IMG/VR virus record: IMGVR_UViG_3300027749_000535
Coordinates: 1-21,068 of that record
Reading direction: 5' to 3' (one strand)
Length of the DNA stretch: 21,068 nt
Source of the DNA: a virus
In this document: piece by piece, positions 8,007-15,495 of the stretch
How the letters are laid out: each line of letters starts with the position of its first letter
How positions within the stretch are numbered: the stretch's first letter is position 1
Notes under the pieces: generated by a model
What the model saw: the letters and a program-made list of their open reading frames with translations, nothing else
What the model was told of the DNA's origin: nothing
Databases searched by the model: none
Position numbers and translations under genes: made by a program

Positions 8007-8469
8007 AAAAATTGAACTAAAAGATAAACTTGCAGCCGTTGATATGAATTACAAGGGACTGTGGGACGAAATGGACGCCGATCAACAAAAAGCTCTAAAG
8101 AGTGAATTGTTTATATTAAATCGATACATCAGTAATGCACAAGGTAATCGTGAGACGCAGGAACATTTTGTATTAACAGTTAATGAGTATTTTAACAAAC
8201 ATTGGAATACACTACAGAAGCATCCAAAATTATTGTGGCAGTTGCTTTGTATGTGCGGGCATGAAAGTCAAAAGATATTTTTCCACCAATGGATCGGATT
8301 TAAAAAGAAGCAAGGCAACAACAAAATTGGGAAGTTTTTGTTAGAAGTATATCCCAATCGAAAGCAAGACGAAATTGATATGTTAGCTGTTATGATGACC
8401 ACTACTGAGGCAAAGAAACTTGCACAAGCACACGGATATGAAGATAAACAAATTGCTAAAATGTTTTAA
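7999..8469 (+). CDS. Unknown helical protein, weakly clamp-loader-small-subunit-like
   Basis: The product has 156 residues from the ATG at 7999, chosen over 7993 because AAAGGA sits 5 nt upstream of it. It overlaps the preceding gene by 8 nt. It is mostly helical, with an LNRYIS segment, a WQLLCMCGH segment and a basic KKKQGNNKIGKF stretch. The overall pattern and length loosely recall gp62-type clamp-loader subunits of T4-like phages. No gp44 or gp45 gene is in the window and similarity by eye is weak, so I give no symbol. Confidence 0.82.
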   Translation: MSEKIELKDKLAAVDMNYKGLWDEMDADQQKALKSELFILNRYISNAQGNRETQEHFVLTVNEYFNKHWNTLQKHPKLLWQLLCMCGHESQKIFFHQWIGFKKKQGNNKIGKFLLEVYPNRKQDEIDMLAVMMTTTEAKKLAQAHGYEDKQIAKMF

Positions 8470-8471
8470 AG

Positions 8472-9167
8472 ATGTTACAATTAAGTGTGAATAAACCTTA
8501 TAGCTGCCAATTTTGCAAGTCAACATATATGCAAGAGAGAACTCTTGCAGTACATATGTGCGAACAAAAAAGACGTTACCTAGCTAAAGATGAAAAGCAT
8601 GTTCATATTGGATATCAGACATACAATAGATTTTATAGAATTACGCAACAGTTAGGACAAGACAAATCGTATGACGACTTTGCACATAGTCCGTACTATA
8701 ATGCAATGGTTAAGTTTGGTAGCTTTGTTAGCAACACTAAGCCATTGTATCCAGACAAGTTTATTGACTATGTAGTACGCAGTGGTGTTAAGTTAGACCA
8801 TTGGTGTAGAGATGAACTGTATGAAAAATATGTTATCCATCTAATTCATACAGAATCAGTTGAAACAGCTCTAGAAAGATCAGTAGCACATATGCAATCT
8901 TGGGCTACTGAAAACAATTCTGTGTGGCATCATTATTTTAAATATGTTAGTACTAATCGAGCAGTATTTGATGTTAAGGATGGTAAAGTAAGTCCTTGGT
9001 TAATACTCAACTGTACTAGTGGAAAAAACATGTTAGCTAACTTTCGTGATGATCAATTGTCTGCTATTAGCAACGTGATTGATCCCCAAGTATGGGTTAA
9101 GAAATTTAAAAATCAAAAGTTTGACATGGAATTAGTAAAGAGTATTGTTAAGGAGGCTAATATATGA
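8472..9167 (+). CDS. C2HC zinc-finger phage protein
   Basis: The product has 231 residues. The N-terminus shows Cys12-X2-Cys15-X12-His28-X-Cys30 within YSCQFCKSTYMQERTLAVHMC, a classical finger spacing with a final Cys. It is followed by a basic patch (EQKRRYL). The remaining 190 residues are helical with conserved-looking Trp and Tyr (LDHWCRDELYEKY, SPWLILN, DPQVW). Role is unknown. Its place among replication genes and a DNA-binding-type finger would suit a loader or recombination accessory factor. It begins 2 nt after the preceding stop without a good ribosome site and overlaps the next gene by 4 nt. Confidence 0.85.
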   Translation: MLQLSVNKPYSCQFCKSTYMQERTLAVHMCEQKRRYLAKDEKHVHIGYQTYNRFYRITQQLGQDKSYDDFAHSPYYNAMVKFGSFVSNTKPLYPDKFIDYVVRSGVKLDHWCRDELYEKYVIHLIHTESVETALERSVAHMQSWATENNSVWHHYFKYVSTNRAVFDVKDGKVSPWLILNCTSGKNMLANFRDDQLSAISNVIDPQVWVKKFKNQKFDMELVKSIVKEANI

Positions 9168-9337
9168 AAATTGCAAAGACTACTATAACTAGATTGTTAA
9201 ATGATAAGACTATTATAGAAGATATACCAGAGCAGAATCGATGCGGTGACATATGGAAATTAATTAATCCAGAAACAAAAGAGATAGCCTCTCCTGAAAG
9301 CAATGAACCAAAGCAATGGATACATACAGATTATTAA
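9164..9337 (+). CDS. 57-residue phage protein
   Basis: This small gene is supported by AGGAGG at 9151-9156, seven bases before the ATG, and by an ATGA overlap with the preceding gene. The product begins MKIAKTTITRLLNDKTIIED and ends WIHTDY; it has one Cys and no membrane segment. It ends one base before the ATG of the reduced polymerase III-like gene, whose translation probably depends on it. No family is recognised. Confidence 0.75.
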   Translation: MKIAKTTITRLLNDKTIIEDIPEQNRCGDIWKLINPETKEIASPESNEPKQWIHTDY

Positions 9338-9338
9338 T

Positions 9339-9920
9339 ATGCCAGATATCGATATAGACTTTGCTGATAGAGATCATGCCCTTACATTTGTTAAGCATGT
9401 ACCTGCATCTATTAAAGATGTAAATAATACTTTTAAAAAGCACAATACCGGCGTATATTGTACTTCTATTCCGTACAATCCAGTTACTAATCAAGCTAGC
9501 ATTGAATACAAAGAAGCAGAAGCACGTGGGTATTTTAAAATTGATTTTTTAAATGTAAGCATTTACAAAGATGTAAAAGATGAAGTGCATCTTACAACTT
9601 TAATGGAGACTGAACCACTATGGGACCTTTTAGAGCAGGACGATTTCAGCAGTTTACTATTTCATGTCAACGGTCACGGCAGTATATTGCGTCAAATGAA
9701 GCCAACGAGTATACTCCAACTAGCGGCCGTTTTGGCTATGATACGCCCAGCAAAGAGGCACTTGATAGGGGAGAATTGGACGACAGTGATGGAGACTATT
9801 TGGATAAAGCCCGAGGACGGTGAGTATTACTTTAAGAAAGCACACGCAGTTGCTTATGCAATGGCAGTGGTGGTGCAGATGAATCTAATATGTGAAAAAA
9901 TTAGTTACGGATATAGTTAA
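9339..9920 (+). CDS. Miniature DNA polymerase III alpha (DnaE)-like protein
   Basis: The product has 193 residues from the ATG at 9339, which follows the previous stop by one base; an in-frame ATG at 9303 would add 12 residues and lacks a ribosome site. Four segments match landmarks of bacterial DnaE in the same order. These are MPDIDIDF (1-8), the PDxDxDF motif with two catalytic Asp; GYFKIDFLNV (64-73), the DFLGL motif with the third Asp; FHVNGHGSILRQMKPTSILQLAAVLAMIRPA (108-138), the fingers segment of type VFQLES…ALYRPG; and FKKAHAVAYAM (165-175), like FNKSHAAAYAL. DnaE is normally about 1,100 residues, so PHP, most palm/fingers inserts and beta-binding parts are absent. Polymerase activity is unproven; a binding or regulatory role is equally possible. 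Confidence 0.85.
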   Translation: MPDIDIDFADRDHALTFVKHVPASIKDVNNTFKKHNTGVYCTSIPYNPVTNQASIEYKEAEARGYFKIDFLNVSIYKDVKDEVHLTTLMETEPLWDLLEQDDFSSLLFHVNGHGSILRQMKPTSILQLAAVLAMIRPAKRHLIGENWTTVMETIWIKPEDGEYYFKKAHAVAYAMAVVVQMNLICEKISYGYS

Positions 9921-10297
9921 CGTTTAGGTATAGGACGAACTAACTGTACGCTCCTGCGTTTAACTCGCTTTAAGGTTAGGTTCATTAAATTAACTACCGG
10001 GCCCAGTACTACCCGCACATCTTTGCTGCTAAACGTCTTTATAGCATATCTATACACTTCAGTATCATTGCGGCAGAAGATATTAATAGGAATTTGACGG
10101 TTTGATTCCCACCACCATATCTCTCCGATTTCTAATAATCCAGTCTTTTCTTCAGGCGATTTTAATAGAGAAAGGTCATAGAAGCTAGTAACAAACTGAT
10201 CTTGATTGATAATAATGCCCACATATTCGGCCTCTCCGTAGTGCAACACACTTATAAAGGGTAGTTGTTCTTGTATGTTATCTCTTAATTTAACCAT
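9917..10297 (-). CDS. Unknown phage protein on the opposite strand
   Basis: The product has 126 residues from the ATG at 10297; an upstream ATG exists but lies in the leader of the neighbouring gene. It is rich in beta strand, with the motif EIGEIWWWESNRQIPINIF and a basic tail (LKRVKRRSVQL). It is the only minus-strand gene in the left 15 kb and converges on the reduced polymerase gene, with a 4-base overlap of stops (TTAA). Its ATG overlaps the TATAAATA box that serves the plus-strand gene to the right. No clear promoter or ribosome site of its own is visible. Function is unknown. Confidence 0.8.
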   Translation of the reverse strand: MVKLRDNIQEQLPFISVLHYGEAEYVGIIINQDQFVTSFYDLSLLKSPEEKTGLLEIGEIWWWESNRQIPINIFCRNDTEVYRYAIKTFSSKDVRVVLGPVVNLMNLTLKRVKRRSVQLVRPIPKR

Positions 10298-10304
10298 ATA
10301 AATA
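10297..10304 (+). promoter_or_regulatory. T4-type late promoter box TATAAATA
   Basis: The octamer is an exact match to the T4 late promoter consensus, recognised in T4 by gp55 with the gp33/gp45 coactivators. It lies 20 nt before the ATG of a probable structural gene, which fits late expression. It overlaps the start codon of the divergent gene. Confidence 0.65.
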
Positions 10305-10324
10305 GTAGTGAGGCCTTTAACCAA

Positions 10325-11128
10325 ATGCAAAAAATTTCAAGTTATTTATATTCGAACAGAATCCAAGCAGTTGTCAATCTGGCTGCATCACCTTTGGAGT
10401 GGAGAATCGTGTACCAACGTAAATTTAAAATCTATCAAGGACTAGACAATGTACTAGAACTTGATGTAAAAAATGTCGAGCAAAAACGTATTAATATTAC
10501 TACTTATGCAATGAAGTTTATCATTATGGATCAGCTTAATCAAGCAGTATATTGGGGAGACGTTAATTCTGCAACAGGTAAAAAAGGTATTGGACTAATA
10601 ACTATTCCGGCATATGCCTTAAACTCCATTACTCCCCAATTCTTAAAATACACAGTATATATCCTCAATGATGATGATACTAAAACTCCAGTATATGGCG
10701 ATACTCAATTTGGTGTTACGGGCACTTTGGACCTGTTGGCAGGTGCACTGCCAACAGGATTGCCGCCTAGCATCATAAAAACCTTTACTTATGAAATTGA
10801 TGTACGAGATCCAACATGGCAAACTCGGAATTATCATAGCGAAGCAGTTGAAATCAATCCAGTAAATGACGGTGCTGGATCTGGCAACGTTGTGTTAGAA
10901 TTTTTGTTTAGTTCTCTTGCTGCCAGGGTCACAGTTCAAACTACCAAGGGCAGTGTAGTGAGTACTGCAACCACTTGGTCCAATATAGAAACGTTTGATG
11001 TGACCACAGCAACTACTACTGTAACAAAAACATACCCCACTACCGATGATACGAATTGGCTGAGAATTTCCTACACCGCCCAGGCAAATGCCACCGGAAC
11101 TATTGACAAAGTAACTGCAAGAATGTAA
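10325..11128 (+). CDS. Probable virion structural protein
   Basis: The product has 267 residues. It begins MQKISSYLYSNRIQAVV, has beta-rich segments such as FKIYQGLDNVLELDVKN and KYTVYILNDDD, and a Thr/Ser/Val-rich C-terminal third (VTTATTTVTKTYPTTDDTNW). Such beta-sandwich, Thr-rich proteins are common among tail, neck or head decoration proteins of T4-like marine phages. The exact late box TATAAATA 20 nt upstream supports late structural expression. GTGAGG upstream is a weak ribosome site. It is an island of late-type gene inside the replication cluster. The precise virion position is unknown. Confidence 0.75.
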   Translation: MQKISSYLYSNRIQAVVNLAASPLEWRIVYQRKFKIYQGLDNVLELDVKNVEQKRINITTYAMKFIIMDQLNQAVYWGDVNSATGKKGIGLITIPAYALNSITPQFLKYTVYILNDDDTKTPVYGDTQFGVTGTLDLLAGALPTGLPPSIIKTFTYEIDVRDPTWQTRNYHSEAVEINPVNDGAGSGNVVLEFLFSSLAARVTVQTTKGSVVSTATTWSNIETFDVTTATTTVTKTYPTTDDTNWLRISYTAQANATGTIDKVTARM

Positions 11129-11131
11129 AAT
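11103..11131 (+). promoter_or_regulatory. Sigma-70-type promoter giving a leaderless primase transcript
   Basis: TTGACA (11103-11108), 17 bp, TAAAAT (11126-11131), then six bases and the primase ATG at 11138. The -10 box includes the stop codon of the preceding gene. No Shine-Dalgarno site lies before the ATG. Confidence 0.75.
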
Positions 11132-11137
11132 GTATCT

Positions 11138-12127
11138 ATGAGCTTGATCATAGATACCGTCCAATCCTACCTGCCAGCAAAGCGTAAAGTAACCCCCAGC
11201 GGATGGGTCAGCTTCAATGCGGTATGCTGTCACCATAATGGAACATCAGCTGATAATAGACAGCGTGGCGGTATTATGGTCAATGAAGGCGTTAGCTATC
11301 ACTGTTTCAATTGCGGATTCAAAGCCAGTTGGCAACCTGGCAGAAAACTATCAGTTAAATTAAAACGTCTTATGCAATGGTTAGGTGTTGCAGACGACGC
11401 TATAACTAAATGCAGTCTTGAAGCTATGCGTATAGAAGAAGATAGTTCATACCAAGGCGAGCGCAGTTTAATACCAGTTTTTATAGACAAAGCAATGCCA
11501 TTAGGTGCAATGCCCATTAAAGAATGGCTCAACGATCCCCCACTTGAACTTTGGCCTGTGCTTGAATATATGGCATCAAGAAACTTATTTGTTGATGATT
11601 ATACTTGGTATTGGACTGATGAAGAAGGATTTCAAAATAGATTAATAGTCCCGTTCTATTATCAAAAAAGACTAGTGGGCTATACTGCCCGTAAAATTAC
11701 TGCGGGTAACCCAAAGTATATCAGTGAACAACAACCCGGGTATGTGTTTAATTTAGACAGTCAGACACACGATCGTAAATATGTAATAGTTACTGAAGGA
11801 CCAATTGATGCTATCTGCATTGGTGGTGTTGCTGTGATGAGCGCAGAAATTGGACCCAGTCAAGCCCCTCAAATTAGTCAGCTACAGCGAGAAGTGATTG
11901 TGTTGGCGGATCGTGATACTGCTGGTATTAAAATGGTTGAACAAGCATTAGAGTTAGGGTGGAGTGTGGCATTCCCCGAATGGGCTGACGGTATCAAAGA
12001 TGTTAACGATGCTGTTAAACGATATGGTAGATTATATACATTGTACAGTATTATCAATAGTAAAGAATCTAACAATTTAAAAATACAATTGAAACTACGC
12101 AAGTGGTTTAAGAAGGAAGAGCAATGA
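11138..12127 (+). CDS. 61: DNA primase, T4 gp61 type
   Basis: The 329-residue length is near T4 gp61 (342). It makes short RNA primers and forms the primosome with the gp41 helicase. The N-terminal zinc ribbon uses Cys30/Cys31, His32/His33 and Cys56-X2-Cys59 (YHCFNCGF). The catalytic TOPRIM domain shows VIVTEGPIDA (Glu220) and IVLADRDTAG (Asp258, Asp260). The gene is preceded by a promoter whose -10 box is six bases from the ATG, and overlaps the next small gene by 4 nt. The helicase partner lies 1 kb downstream. Confidence 0.93.
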   Translation: MSLIIDTVQSYLPAKRKVTPSGWVSFNAVCCHHNGTSADNRQRGGIMVNEGVSYHCFNCGFKASWQPGRKLSVKLKRLMQWLGVADDAITKCSLEAMRIEEDSSYQGERSLIPVFIDKAMPLGAMPIKEWLNDPPLELWPVLEYMASRNLFVDDYTWYWTDEEGFQNRLIVPFYYQKRLVGYTARKITAGNPKYISEQQPGYVFNLDSQTHDRKYVIVTEGPIDAICIGGVAVMSAEIGPSQAPQISQLQREVIVLADRDTAGIKMVEQALELGWSVAFPEWADGIKDVNDAVKRYGRLYTLYSIINSKESNNLKIQLKLRKWFKKEEQ

Positions 12128-12234
12128 GATTTATTAACTGGGTATTAACACCCTACAGACGTTGGCAAGATCGACAACGTTATAAAAAACGCCTTGAAGA
12201 ATTACGCAAACGCGATCCATTTATCTACAAATGA
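12124..12234 (+). CDS. 36-residue basic microprotein between primase and helicase
   Basis: The start is supported by AAGGA upstream (near 12113) and by ATGA overlaps with both neighbours (12124-12127 and 12231-12234). The product begins MRFINWVLTPYRRWQDRQRY and ends RDPFIYK: a short hydrophobic start, then a strongly basic helix. It is well placed to be a small cofactor of the primosome or simply a conserved spacer gene. The double coupling argues that it is translated. Confidence 0.72.
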   Translation: MRFINWVLTPYRRWQDRQRYKKRLEELRKRDPFIYK

Positions 12235-13184
12235 TACAGTGGGGGATAAGTGCTCTTAATCACGGCTCGAGCCTGGCTGTATTTAAGGATAGCATACTAC
12301 ACTCATGGGCAACATGTAAAGATGATGAATTAGACTCATCACTTATTAGTAAAGCACTGCATCAAGGTGCGCCGGATCGAGTCTTTTGGTATGAGCGTCC
12401 TTGGATTAAAAAGGCAAGACAAGTATATGCTGGCCAGTATCGTACAGCATTAGACCTGTCGGTATTACCTAGACGATATCTAAAGAAAATAAGGGCTCAC
12501 TATGCACCAATCACCTACACGCCGCATCATGCAAGTCATGCTGCCGCTGGTTATTATACCAGCCCGTTTAATCACTGTGCTGTTGTGGTGCTGGATGCTA
12601 TCGGTGAGTTTGAATGTGCTACAATTTGGCATTGCAGTCACGGTGAAATGAAGAAAGTGTGGAGTCGTGGTTATCCACATAGCTTGGGATTGTTCTACAG
12701 TGCCTTTACTCAGTTTGTGGGATTAACGCCTATCAAAGATGAATACTTGCTACAGAAAATGGCTGAACAAGGTGATCCCTACCAGTTTAGAAGAACCGTG
12801 GGCAACTACTTTGGGTCAGGAGTAGTTGATTTAGAATACAATTTTCACAGGGGTATTGGGCAGTGGAGTGACAATGAATTAAGTACATTACAACTGCAAT
12901 GTGACCTTGCCGCCGCAGTACAAGAACGTTTTGAAATAGAAGTAGGTAAGGTAATGCGCTTAGCCAAGACGTTGACCAATGCAGACAGTCTAGTCTACAT
13001 GGGCGGGTGTGCCATGAACAGTCAAGCCAATCGAACGGAAGTAGAACCCTTATTTAAATATTGTTGGAGTTTACCTAATCCCGGAGACGCCAGCAGTGCT
13101 TTAGGTGCAGTACTATATCACACCAAGCAGAGAGAATGGAAATATAACTGGGATCTAGTCAAACACATTGCTATTCGCACATAA
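12231..13184 (+). CDS. Single-domain carbamoyltransferase (NodU/TobZ/CmcH family)
   Basis: The product has 317 residues. The motifs are those of the Kae1-like domain of NodU-type O-carbamoyltransferases: the opening WGISALNHGSSLAVF, metal-binding HHASH (His99, His100, His103), VVLDAIGEFE (Asp122), GGCAMNSQANR (258-268) and the nucleotide-binding end PNPGDASSALGA (282-293). Family members are usually about 550-600 residues with a C-terminal YrdC-like domain that makes carbamoyl-adenylate; that domain is absent here. In phages, relatives are proposed to decorate hydroxymethylated DNA bases or sugars. It overlaps the microprotein by ATGA, placing it inside the primase-helicase unit. Confidence 0.88.
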   Translation: MIQWGISALNHGSSLAVFKDSILHSWATCKDDELDSSLISKALHQGAPDRVFWYERPWIKKARQVYAGQYRTALDLSVLPRRYLKKIRAHYAPITYTPHHASHAAAGYYTSPFNHCAVVVLDAIGEFECATIWHCSHGEMKKVWSRGYPHSLGLFYSAFTQFVGLTPIKDEYLLQKMAEQGDPYQFRRTVGNYFGSGVVDLEYNFHRGIGQWSDNELSTLQLQCDLAAAVQERFEIEVGKVMRLAKTLTNADSLVYMGGCAMNSQANRTEVEPLFKYCWSLPNPGDASSALGAVLYHTKQREWKYNWDLVKHIAIRT

Positions 13185-13196
13185 AGAAAGTATAAT
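13168..13196 (+). promoter_or_regulatory. Promoter giving a leaderless helicase transcript
   Basis: TTGCTA (13168-13173), 17 bp, TATAAT (13191-13196), six bases, then the helicase ATG at 13203. It sits at the end of the carbamoyltransferase gene. No Shine-Dalgarno site is present. Confidence 0.65.
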
Positions 13197-13202
13197 AAGA
13201 AT

Positions 13203-14672
13203 ATGACCACAAGACAAAACGCAGACTACGGATACGACATCCAACGACTTTACCTGGAGATGATGCTGAGTGATGCAGAAACATTTGTTCGCTGCCAAAG
13301 CATTTTTGACCATGAACTGTTTGACCGCAAACTACAAAGTGCAGCCAAATTTATCAATGACTATGTAGTTGAACACAGCGTTCTACCCACATATGACATT
13401 GTTAATGCAGCCACTGGCTCAACCTTTAAGCACACAGACGAACTTAAAGAAGAACATTACGATTGGCTGTTGCAAGACTTTGAAACATTCATTCGCCACA
13501 AAGGTCTTGAGAAAGCAATTCTAGCCTCAGCTGACCTGCTGGAAAAGGGCGAATACGGTCCAGTAGAAGAATTAGTCAAGAAGGCAGTGCAGGTTGGACT
13601 AACTAAAGATCTGGGCACTGACTACTTTTTAGATCCCCGTGCTCGACTGATGAAAATCAAAAGCAACAACGGACAGTTAAAAACTGGTTGGGACACTGTG
13701 GACAAACGCTTGTTTGGGGGTTTCAATCGCGGAGAATTGAATATCTTTGCAGGCGGATCGGGTGCGGGCAAGAGTCTGTTTCTAGCAAATCTAGGTGTGA
13801 ACTGGGCACTACAGGGTTATAATGTAGTGTATCTAACACTTGAACTTTCTGAAGAACTTGTGTCAATGCGTGTGGACAGTATGATTACAGAGATACCCAG
13901 CAGGGACGTTTTCCGACAAATTGATGAAGTGGAAATGCGTGTTCGAGTAATTGGCAAGAAATCGGGCACGTATCAAGTCAAGTATATGCCAAGCGGTAAG
14001 ACTGCAAACGATGTACGCAGTTACCTAAAGGAATATGAAATTAAATTGGGTCGTAAAGTAGATATCCTGCTACTAGACTACCTGGATCTTTTAATGCCTA
14101 TTAGTAAGAAGATTTCGGCCGAAAACCTCTTCATTAAAGACAAATATGTGTCAGAAGAGCTTCGAAACTTAGCAGTAGAAAAACAATGTGTACTTGTGAC
14201 TGCCGCGCAGTTAAATCGAGGTGCTGTAGAAGAAGTTGAGTTTGATCACAGTCACATCTCGGGTGGTTTGAGTAAGATTCAAACAGCGGACAATGTGTTT
14301 GGTATCTTTACCAGCAGGGCAATGCGAGAACGGGGCAAGTATCAAATACAGCTGATGAAAACTCGTAGCAGTTCCGGGGTGGGTATGAAGATTGATTTGG
14401 ACTTTAACATTGATACACTTCGTATTACAGATCCCGGGGAAGAAGGACAAACAAGCGGTGATGAAGGCCCCGCAGCCAGCAAGGGCAGTCAGATTCTTAA
14501 CAGTTTAAAACGTACCAGCACTACCGGGGGAACTAGTGAACCTTGGGAACGGGCTCAACCTCGAGAAGGTGTAGATCCCCTAGCTGGAATAGCCATCAAG
14601 AAAACAACTGCTCAAGTGGAAAGTTCAAAACTTAGACAACTTATATCAAATATCAACACTGACGAGGTGTAA
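13203..14672 (+). CDS. 41: Replicative helicase, T4 gp41 / DnaB type
   Basis: The 489-residue length is close to T4 gp41 (475). It is the hexameric 5'-3' replicative helicase that pairs with the gp61 primase. The N-terminal helical collar covers about 150 residues. The RecA-like ATPase has Walker A GGSGAGKS (184-191), the catalytic Glu in YLTLELSEE (Glu214), Walker B DILLLDYLDLL (287-297) and a downstream ISGGLSKIQTADNVFGI segment typical of the family. The low-complexity C-terminus (EEGQTSGDEGPAASKGS) probably is a flexible interaction tail. Expression appears to come from its own leaderless promoter plus read-through. Confidence 0.93.
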   Translation: MTTRQNADYGYDIQRLYLEMMLSDAETFVRCQSIFDHELFDRKLQSAAKFINDYVVEHSVLPTYDIVNAATGSTFKHTDELKEEHYDWLLQDFETFIRHKGLEKAILASADLLEKGEYGPVEELVKKAVQVGLTKDLGTDYFLDPRARLMKIKSNNGQLKTGWDTVDKRLFGGFNRGELNIFAGGSGAGKSLFLANLGVNWALQGYNVVYLTLELSEELVSMRVDSMITEIPSRDVFRQIDEVEMRVRVIGKKSGTYQVKYMPSGKTANDVRSYLKEYEIKLGRKVDILLLDYLDLLMPISKKISAENLFIKDKYVSEELRNLAVEKQCVLVTAAQLNRGAVEEVEFDHSHISGGLSKIQTADNVFGIFTSRAMRERGKYQIQLMKTRSSSGVGMKIDLDFNIDTLRITDPGEEGQTSGDEGPAASKGSQILNSLKRTSTTGGTSEPWERAQPREGVDPLAGIAIKKTTAQVESSKLRQLISNINTDEV

Positions 14673-14729
14673 TCTTACTTTAATATATAAAAGGATAAGT
14701 ACAAGTATTAAACCTAAGGCGTAGCGAAA

Positions 14730-15155
14730 ATGTTAAAAGTAATTAGTTCAATTACAGATCCCTTGATTGACTTGATCAAAGATGATCCTGTGCGTCCAGC
14801 AATTCCCACACAGGCCCGTGTGCATGATCATGCAGAAATTCTTGTGCTGATCGAAGATGGTGCGCCTGCTGCGGTGGTATGTGTAGCGTATCTCGACGCT
14901 GTTCCACAAACCGAAACTGAACTGGGCAAGACCGGGAACAATGTAGCGGCATTCTATACCATTTGGAGTTATGCATCGGGTGCGGGCCGCAGACTGATCC
15001 GTGCTGCTCGTATTCACATTGCCACTAGTCGCCCCGAGATCAAGAGCTATGTAACACTGAGTCCCAAGACTGAAATGGCCCGCAAGTTTCATATCAGTAA
15101 CGGTGCCACCATGCTGGCTGATAACGAAACCACCATCAACTATCAATACGAATAA
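14730..15155 (+). CDS. GNAT-like acetyltransferase fold protein
   Basis: The product has 141 residues. The segment SGAGRRLIRAARIHI resembles the acetyl-CoA-binding loop and helix of GNAT enzymes. The C-terminal MARKFHISNGATML resembles the GNAT motif B helix (…A..FY.K.GF). Some phage relatives may be non-catalytic. AAGG about 12 nt before the ATG is a modest ribosome site, and AT-rich TATATAAAAG at 14684-14693 could be promoter-like but is not a clear match to any consensus. The substrate cannot be predicted. Confidence 0.72.
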   Translation: MLKVISSITDPLIDLIKDDPVRPAIPTQARVHDHAEILVLIEDGAPAAVVCVAYLDAVPQTETELGKTGNNVAAFYTIWSYASGAGRRLIRAARIHIATSRPEIKSYVTLSPKTEMARKFHISNGATMLADNETTINYQYE

Positions 15156-15158
15156 TAG

Positions 15159-15377
15159 TTAATCTAGCTTGCTAGCATTGTGTTGAGCGCGGAGTACAAA
15201 GCATTCCGCGGAATATGAGCAAGGACCTTGGGAACGAAGTTGAATGTTATTGTACTCATTTTTGCATTCCGCTTCTAGTCCAGTATGCTCCAATGGACAC
15301 CACTCTTGCAACCCAGTGTCGACAAAGTTAACATTGTCAAATACAATACCATCCACAGTTGAAATTAATTTGGGCAT
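15159..15377 (-). CDS. Small four-cysteine protein
   Basis: The product has 72 residues from the ATG at 15377, chosen because AGGAGG (15385-15390 on the opposite strand) lies exactly 7 nt upstream. It has Cys27, Cys38, Cys53 and Cys59, which could bind a metal ion or form disulphides. It converges on the GNAT-like gene with three bases between stops. It lies apart from the main minus-strand arm and has no consensus promoter; TATAAG upstream is weak. The good ribosome site is the main support; the function is unknown. Confidence 0.6.
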   Translation of the reverse strand: MPKLISTVDGIVFDNVNFVDTGLQEWCPLEHTGLEAECKNEYNNIQLRSQGPCSYSAECFVLRAQHNASKLD

Positions 15378-15455
15378 AACACAGCCTCCTATGATCACAT
15401 ACTTATACAGTAGCTACCCAATCGGAACCAATTCTGGACACAGAGTCTACGTGCA

Positions 15456-15475
15456 GCGGCGAAGCCGCGAAGCGG
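15456..15475. repeat. Two overlapping, mutually exclusive GC hairpins
   Basis: GCGGC-GAA-GCCGC (15456-15468) and CCGC-GAA-GCGG (15465-15475) share the bases CCGC, so only one can form at a time. A T6 run follows at 15485-15490, about 10 nt further on. On the plus strand this could be a weak terminator or a two-state switch; it separates the small minus gene from the gene at 15541. Confidence 0.5.
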
Positions 15476-15495
15476 TTCAGCAGATTTTTTAACAG

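Noticed and set aside
9303-9338. N-terminal extension of the reduced polymerase III-like protein from the ATG at 9303
   Set aside because: No ribosome site, it would overlap the 57-residue gene by 35 bases, and the DnaE-like sequence begins exactly at the later ATG.
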